A stretch of 55,463 nucleotides of DNA from AB-137-C09 sp964645625 (GTDB taxonomy: Bacteria > Pseudomonadota > Zetaproteobacteria > Mariprofundales > Mariprofundaceae): assembly GCA_964645625.1 (NCBI GenBank), contig CAZYAI010000011.1:1-55463 (forward strand). The letters run 5' to 3'. A program made the translations under genes and the position numbers. The notes below the pieces were generated by a model. That model made no database searches, had not been told where the DNA came from, and saw only the letters and a list, made by a program, of their open reading frames with translations. The stretch's first letter is position 1. Each line of letters begins with the position of its first letter. Positions 50,165 through 55,463 of the stretch are shown one piece after another.

Positions 50165-52498
50165 ATGATGATAAAGACAGGTAAGATTTTTAGCATGCTA
50201 CTTTGCATCGTATGGATGATGCTTAGCAGTAATGCAGCGTGGGCAGATGCCGAACCTGTAAGCTACGATGATTACAGCTTTTCTTTTGCTATCAAAGGTG
50301 GCATCAGCTTGGGTAGCTATGAATCGGGGATGAACTGGTTTTTTATCGAAAAGCTACGCCAACAAAGCCAACGACTGCGCCAAAAACATCAGGATGGCAA
50401 TATACTCAAGGTCATTACAGGTGCATCTGCTGGTGGTATTAACGCCATTGTGTCGGCGATTCGCTTTTGCCAAAACGACAATGTTCCCGCGCAAACAGTC
50501 GCCAATAAAGACAACCTATTTTACCGAGTGTGGGATGTAGAACTCGCTAAATTGCTGCCTGAAATTTCCCAGCATCAAACCACCAAGCCGATGATCAATG
50601 CGACGTATGGCTTTGATGATCAATATGGTGTATTCCATCGTGAAGCTTTGTTGGGTTCTTTAAACGCGGTGTTAAAAGCGATGAATAACAATAACTTCCG
50701 CACTGGCTGTAGCACCCATATTGCTTTGCCCATCACGCTATTAAAGAATCATCCGCAAACCACAGGCAGTCATGACGAACAACCGCCTATTCTACGTTAC
50801 GCTGTGCCGTTGCAAGTCACAGTAGATGACCACCATATAACATTCCGCAACTTCGCCAAAGCAAGGGTGGCTTCACAAGATAATTACACAGCCTTCCACA
50901 AGTTGGATGATTTTATGTATTTATCAGAAGACAGTGATGGCAATGTACCATACACCGAAGTATTAAAGCTAGCCTTGGCAAGCAGTGCTTTTCCGCTTGC
51001 TTTTGCACCTATGAAGCTGCGCACTTGCATCCCTAATCGCGATGGTTATTGTAATGCTGCTCCAATAGAGCGTACCTTTATCGACGGTGGCAGCCTGGAT
51101 AATTCACCCATTGGCTTAGCCTCCACGCTAAGTGATTACGTCAACCCGCCGCAATCCAAGGCAACAAAAACGGTGGTGGTGTATTTGAACCCAGCACATC
51201 AAACGTCTGCATTGAGCGGGTGGTTAAAAAGCCCCACCAAACAAAAAAAATCATTTGCCAACATCGAACCCAGTGGCTTGCAGAATTACGCCAGCTTCCT
51301 TGGTGATTTACTTAATTATGGCATGAACGCGCAATATGCCAGTTCGATTCGCACAGGTGGTGTTCCGCCTATGCCGCCACGGCATTATATGTTGGCGGCT
51401 GATTATCTTCTTCATTTTGGTGCTTTTACACACCAATCATTCCGAAAATTTGATTTTTATGTGGGTGTGTATGATGCGTACACAGCATACCAAAAGGTCT
51501 GCAAAGAAGGCGATTGCAACGCAGAGCCAATTAAGTGGAAGCAAGAACCTGAATTATTAACGTTGTTTACTGATTTTGATCGCCTCCCCACAGATTCCAC
51601 CTATGGGTTTTGCAATAACCCTGAAGCCATATCGTTTTATAACGATAAGCGCAGTTGTAGTGAACATAACCCTGATGCGCCATTAGCTACGATTGCCTGT
51701 GCTTTGTGTAAGGCTTCGCAGTTTCAAGCTGATTCAACCATCGAACAATTTGAACGACTGAAAGATCACCTGCCCCCCAGTGACCAAGCGGTGTTGGAGG
51801 ATGATTTGGGCGCGTTTGGCGAGCAACATTTGCTGGAGGTATTCACCGCCAAACAACTGGCTATTGAACGCCAACGCCTGCAACGCATGGAACAAAAAGA
51901 CCCACGCTATGCGCAGCAAAAAAACTTCACCCGCGCTGTTAAAGGCGTTAACCTTATCAGTCGCACTTTAAGCTTTCGAGAAACCCAAGGGCTATGGCCG
52001 CGTAGTACCGCAGCGCATGGTATTTTGCACTGGCTGCCTGATGAGGTGGGCATTGATGGCTTGAACTCTGTCCCGTACGTGAATTATCACTACGATGTTC
52101 CCCTCATGCGCGGCATGGGACGAGCGTCTAAATTAAGTGGTACATCGCTCGCCTTGGCGTTATCGTTCGACCCTTTCCATGCTGGGCGAGACAACCGCAA
52201 TACTTCAGCCTATACCGCACTAGCTATCGCACCACGGCTGCACTTAGATAACGCGCTGTTTTCCTCTGTGAGTGTCGGCATCAATAATTATTACAACTGG
52301 AAACCAAGCCTCGCAGGCAATAGATTGTGGGATCATGGTCTTTATTTCGATGCGGGCGTGCTGACCGACAAACTGCATTTAACCATCATTCAACGAGAAA
52401 CATTGAGCAGCTTTAAAAAAGCACGCGTCACCTTTCTTATCGGCATCCGCGACATTGGCGGCATGTTGGATATGATGAGCGACAATAGCGCGCATTAG
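50165..52498 (+). CDS. secreted patatin-like phospholipase, possibly with C-terminal barrel
   Basis: The 777-residue protein has a signal peptide (about 1-26, ending AAWADA) and a patatin domain with the oxyanion/entry motif IKGGISLGSYESG, the nucleophile elbow ITGASAGGINA (Ser about 93), and the catalytic Asp in FIDGGSLDNSP (about 306). The last 130 residues have alternating patterns that may be outer-membrane strands, as in PlpD-type lipases. ATG 50165 is chosen: GAGGTG lies 6 nt upstream and it begins a good signal peptide. A TTG at 50123 lies inside a repeat and is rejected. A TPR-cNMP gene follows after 16 nt. Confidence 0.88.
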   Translation: MMIKTGKIFSMLLCIVWMMLSSNAAWADAEPVSYDDYSFSFAIKGGISLGSYESGMNWFFIEKLRQQSQRLRQKHQDGNILKVITGASAGGINAIVSAIRFCQNDNVPAQTVANKDNLFYRVWDVELAKLLPEISQHQTTKPMINATYGFDDQYGVFHREALLGSLNAVLKAMNNNNFRTGCSTHIALPITLLKNHPQTTGSHDEQPPILRYAVPLQVTVDDHHITFRNFAKARVASQDNYTAFHKLDDFMYLSEDSDGNVPYTEVLKLALASSAFPLAFAPMKLRTCIPNRDGYCNAAPIERTFIDGGSLDNSPIGLASTLSDYVNPPQSKATKTVVVYLNPAHQTSALSGWLKSPTKQKKSFANIEPSGLQNYASFLGDLLNYGMNAQYASSIRTGGVPPMPPRHYMLAADYLLHFGAFTHQSFRKFDFYVGVYDAYTAYQKVCKEGDCNAEPIKWKQEPELLTLFTDFDRLPTDSTYGFCNNPEAISFYNDKRSCSEHNPDAPLATIACALCKASQFQADSTIEQFERLKDHLPPSDQAVLEDDLGAFGEQHLLEVFTAKQLAIERQRLQRMEQKDPRYAQQKNFTRAVKGVNLISRTLSFRETQGLWPRSTAAHGILHWLPDEVGIDGLNSVPYVNYHYDVPLMRGMGRASKLSGTSLALALSFDPFHAGRDNRNTSAYTALAIAPRLHLDNALFSSVSVGINNYYNWKPSLAGNRLWDHGLYFDAGVLTDKLHLTIIQRETLSSFKKARVTFLIGIRDIGGMLDMMSDNSAH

Positions 52499-52514
52499 GA
52501 GCCTAGGATTCATT

Positions 52515-53747
52515 ATGCTAAACACCGAACTACAAGAACAAGCACAACAAGCCTTGCTTGAAGGGAATTACGTTCAAGCACGTGATCTTTACGCTCACAT
52601 GCACCAGCAAGACCCCGATAATATTCGCACCTTTCTTAAACTTGCCGAAATGAAAGCAAAGTCTGGTGACATTAAAGGTGCTATCGCTGATTACACAACA
52701 ATGGCAGATCGCTATGCTGACAATGGCTTTGTGGTGCAGGCTATCGCGATCAATAAAGTGATCCACCGACTTGACCCTGAACAGCAAGAGGTCAAGGAGC
52801 GTTTGGCTCGTTTACACCTAGAGCGCGGAGAGGACTGGGCATTATCCACAGGACCTGTGACATTGCCGCCCAGTGATACTTTGCAGTCGTCGAATTTAAC
52901 CCCTGTGGATCGCCTAAAGCTGGGCTTTACCCGCACGCCATTACTGTCGGATTTGTCCGATATAGAACTGAGTATGTTTATTGATTCCTTGACGCTACTT
53001 GAACTCAAGACTGGTGACATCATATATCAACCTGGTGAGATGGGGGACTTCCTCTACATTATCGCTATGGGTAGCATTCAACTGCACACCACATTGGTTG
53101 GCGGGCAAAAGAAAATTTATGCCCGTTTGGGCGAATCTGCATTTTTTGGCGAGCATGCTTTTATGTCACGGACGAAGCATAACAATATCGCTGTTGCCGC
53201 TTGTGATACAACGTTATTGGTGATTAAACGTGATGTGTTTGAACAATGGGCGAGCAGCCACCCCAAAATCAATGGCGTAGTCGAGCGTTTTTACCGTGAG
53301 CGTGTACTCAAACGGGTGTTAGCATTAACGCCTTTGTTTGAAGGTTTAGCCGATGAAATAGCTTTGGAGCTGGCCAGCAAGTTCACCTTACAACGCTATT
53401 ACGATGGCGAAACGATTGTCAGCGAAGGTGAAGAGGGTGACACCTTTTGTTTAATCCGCTCAGGTTCTGTCGTCGTTAGTGTGAAGCAAAAAGACAATGC
53501 GAACAAAACAATGGTGTTAGGTCGGCGCGGTGAAGGTGCTTTCTTTGGTGAAATCGCCTTATTGGGCAACACCACACGAACAGCTACCGTCGTGGCCGAA
53601 AACACTGTCGAAATCATGGCATTATCGCATCGTGACTTCAACGCTATTTGTGCCCGTTACCCATCAGTGAAGGAAATCGTCGAACGATACCGCGACCAAC
53701 GCTTACAAGACACCATTCGCGCCTTGGTTATACAGAAAAAACAATAA
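52515..53747 (+). CDS. TPR protein with two cyclic-nucleotide-binding domains (second copy)
   Basis: This 410-residue protein has the same design as the one at 16034: TPR helices (residues 1-110), then two CRP-like domains (about 135-260 and 265-390). The second domain has an intact phosphate cassette (GEIALLGNTTRTATV). The first has GEHAFMSRTKHNNIA, where the ligand-binding Arg is missing, so it may bind nothing or another ligand. No output domain is present. It lies 16 nt after the patatin gene and is likely cotranscribed. cAMP is the expected ligand because an adenylate cyclase is encoded at 27901. ATG 52515 has AGGA about 7 nt upstream. Confidence 0.85.
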   Translation: MLNTELQEQAQQALLEGNYVQARDLYAHMHQQDPDNIRTFLKLAEMKAKSGDIKGAIADYTTMADRYADNGFVVQAIAINKVIHRLDPEQQEVKERLARLHLERGEDWALSTGPVTLPPSDTLQSSNLTPVDRLKLGFTRTPLLSDLSDIELSMFIDSLTLLELKTGDIIYQPGEMGDFLYIIAMGSIQLHTTLVGGQKKIYARLGESAFFGEHAFMSRTKHNNIAVAACDTTLLVIKRDVFEQWASSHPKINGVVERFYRERVLKRVLALTPLFEGLADEIALELASKFTLQRYYDGETIVSEGEEGDTFCLIRSGSVVVSVKQKDNANKTMVLGRRGEGAFFGEIALLGNTTRTATVVAENTVEIMALSHRDFNAICARYPSVKEIVERYRDQRLQDTIRALVIQKKQ

Positions 53748-53769
53748 CCCTCTGTTTTTTCGCAGGGTA

Positions 53770-53973
53770 GAGGCTAACGTGATTAAGTAGCTAATAACAT
53801 GACGTTAGCTTCTTACCTGAATTGGTAACAATAAGCGCAATCGCTAGTAAGTAACGCTTACCAACGCCATCATAAAAATTACTGGTATAGGTATAACATT
53901 GTTTGACTGCTAGGAATTTAACACTGCCGCAACAAAGGACTTGAGAACGAACGTGTGTGAAACTAGCGTTCTC
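53770..53973 (+). ncRNA. structured leader: three successive hairpins upstream of the TerB-like gene
   Basis: Stem 1 is GAGGCTAACGT / ACGTTAGCTTC (53770-53780 / 53802-53812, one G-T). Stem 2 is TTGGTAA / TTACCAA (53822-53828 / 53858-53864) enclosing smaller pairs. Stem 3 is GAGAACG / CGTTCTC (53943-53949 / 53967-53973). These fill most of the 326-bp gap 53748-54073, which has no ORF. Stem 1 may act as a terminator for the preceding gene, but it lacks a T-run. Confidence 0.4.
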
Positions 53974-54073
53974 TAATCAAACAACTAGAAGCCTGTCTCG
54001 AGAATGGAAAACATACGGTGAAACGCCTCGCTGCCCTCCCCTACTCTAACAGACTACTACAAAGGAATAATTC

Positions 54074-55276
54074 GTGATGGTTTTAACGCATGAGCTACAA
54101 GTTGATTATTTAGCCAATGTTATTGGGATGGCTCGTGCTAATGGGAAGTTTTTCCCGCAAGAAAAGGCTGCGATTCAATCCATTCAACTGCTGATTGGCG
54201 CAGCTGATAACGTATTGACCGAAGCGTACGACATGGCAAAACAGACCGACTTCACGCCTAAAACAGTGGGTTTATGGGCTGACCAAGTCAAAAACCTTGA
54301 ACATATCATCTACCTATCGCTACTTGATGGCAAAATTGATAACGATGAAAAACGATATATTGTACAATTCGCCAAAAAAATAAAACTTAGCCAAGAACAA
54401 CTAAACCTTATCATCCACGATGTACAACAGTCCGCTTCGACCATGCTTAAAGCTCCCGCTGCCTCAGCTACAGCTACAGCACCCGTTTATGATATTCCAA
54501 CCACGGGTATTGCCATTGAATTTGCTTCACCCTCTGAGGCTGGCGTTTCCCTCGCCATGAAGTCTATGGCGTTTGCCAACGTACAAAAAACATGTGAGAA
54601 ACATGGGCAATCATGGCATCTGGCTGCTTGGTCAAAGGAACAGATGATAGATGCCTTGCCATTGATTGAGGCTGTAAAACAACTGCCTTGCAAACATGTG
54701 TATGTTGATGGTGAAGAACGCACCTGGGATAGTGTATTTGCTTTCTCTCGCTGTGCGAATCAGCGAGCAGCGGCTTACCGTCCTGAAGCCTATTGTTTTG
54801 GTGTGGATGATATGAAGCTAAACCTATGGGGTTGTCGCTCTATCGGTATGGCATGGCGCGAGTGGGAAGATTGGTTGAGCTATGGAAGTTTTAAGGACTC
54901 AGACCGTGCCCATTGTCATGTTTTTGTGTTTGATAAAGCACGTATTCGCCATGAACTCGAAAACAACCTGCATGGCTGTCAGCTATGCCCACACGTGCAA
55001 CACAACGTGATGGATGCCGTGCTAGAAGCCCTGCCCGACGAGGTAACAGTCAGCCATGAAGGCGATTGGCTCTACAAAAAAGATTATAGAGAGACACCGG
55101 GTGCGGTGTTGGTTGAAGAACCCATTTACATGGGTCGTCATTCTAGTGTCAAAACGTATTATTCATCCGCCGTCGTGCCATCGGTGGATGTAGGCATCAA
55201 GCTATTAAAACAGGCATGTGCCAAGTGTGATCTACCGATTGAATACTTAAGCAGCCTCGATCAATACAAAGAATAG
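54074..55276 (+). CDS. TerB-like domain protein of unknown function
   Basis: The protein has 400 residues from GTG 54074 (AGGA 7 nt upstream; ATG 54077 is the alternative). Residues about 1-120 form a helical TerB/DjlA-like domain (YLANVIGMARANGKFFPQEK, LLDGKIDNDEKRYI), which binds metal in TerB. An Ala/Pro/Thr linker follows (about 125-150). The rest (about 150-400) matches no family I know. It contains Cys/His clusters (RAHCHVFVFD, HGCQLCPHVQHNVMD, QACAKCDLPIEY) and aromatic motifs (WGCRSIGMAWREWEDWLSYG), possibly a metal-binding unit. No signal peptide or membrane helix is visible. Confidence 0.7.
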   Translation: MMVLTHELQVDYLANVIGMARANGKFFPQEKAAIQSIQLLIGAADNVLTEAYDMAKQTDFTPKTVGLWADQVKNLEHIIYLSLLDGKIDNDEKRYIVQFAKKIKLSQEQLNLIIHDVQQSASTMLKAPAASATATAPVYDIPTTGIAIEFASPSEAGVSLAMKSMAFANVQKTCEKHGQSWHLAAWSKEQMIDALPLIEAVKQLPCKHVYVDGEERTWDSVFAFSRCANQRAAAYRPEAYCFGVDDMKLNLWGCRSIGMAWREWEDWLSYGSFKDSDRAHCHVFVFDKARIRHELENNLHGCQLCPHVQHNVMDAVLEALPDEVTVSHEGDWLYKKDYRETPGAVLVEEPIYMGRHSSVKTYYSSAVVPSVDVGIKLLKQACAKCDLPIEYLSSLDQYKE

Positions 55277-55463
55277 CTTCGCTCCTATCGCTACCAGTTC
55301 CTAAGTAGCTAAGCATATTTATTTTAACATTTCTAGCGACGGATATTTCGCGATATTCAAGGCACAAAAACGGACGTATTGGCAAGCCAGAGGCGCGGTA
55401 GTGTGATTGCCTCTTAATGCATAACGTTTTTTGTAACACCGAAGATCGTGAAATAGACAAGGT
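55277..55463. other. right-edge intergenic sequence
   Basis: No gene, repeat copy or clear terminator was recognised in the last 187 bases. An 87-codon minus-strand frame (55197-55460) overlaps the end of the TerB-like gene and has no supporting feature. Confidence 0.4.

Overview
The window is chromosomal DNA of a Gram-negative proteobacterium. It encodes Kdo/LPS precursor enzymes (kdsD, kdsC), meso-DAP and peptidoglycan recycling (dapD, mpl), a TonB-dependent receptor, an outer-membrane barrel protein, HflK/HflC, ubiA and RNase G. The two-subunit glycine decarboxylase (gcvPA/gcvPB), the TPR plus double cNMP-binding proteins and the palindromic repeats would suit an environmental gamma- or zetaproteobacterium, but the sequence alone does not fix the class. 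No rRNA, tRNA or CRISPR array was seen.

Layout. (1) 1-2541 is a decayed Rhs/polymorphic-toxin locus: headless toxin tails, each followed within 5 nt by a small immunity-like gene, separated by 61-75 bp palindromes with GGGGTCAGGC ends. (2) 2575-9844: acsA, a TonB receptor, a MerA-like flavoprotein coupled to a membrane-anchored amidohydrolase, and a small unknown gene. (3) 9954-15943: tsaD, a repeat-rich 0.5 kb gap, then a tightly overlapping Gld-like ABC transporter operon ending in a methyltransferase. (4) 16034-19649: a TPR-cNMP sensor and a HaeII-like restriction-modification pair. (5) 19708-29220: gcvPA-gcvPB-mpl, an M23 peptidase, kdsD, kdsC, pgeF and a membrane adenylate cyclase. (6) 29410-36654 on the minus strand: a very large LprI/LamG surface protein and the overlapping dapD-maf-rng-hemW group. 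(7) 37013-44619: hflK-hflC-response regulator, usp-tlpA-ligA (minus strand), then ubiA-hemC. (8) 44942-47655: a four-gene unit of haem-oxygenase-like diiron protein, SDR, outer-membrane barrel and periplasmic TPR protein. (9) 47719-55276: argD-argF, a gap with a long hairpin and an orphan terminator, a secreted patatin followed by a second TPR-cNMP protein, and a TerB-like protein behind a structured leader.

Connections. The adenylate cyclase and the two TPR-cNMP proteins could form a cAMP circuit, one receptor being adjacent to the patatin. kdsD, kdsC, mpl, pgeF and the M23 peptidase form an envelope-maintenance block.

The least explained items are a family of nested hairpins (about 50-75 bp, some with apparent compensatory changes) lying mostly in gene leaders, the diiron/SDR/barrel/TPR operon, the REP-punctuated toxin graveyard, and the hairpin plus orphan terminator beside argD.
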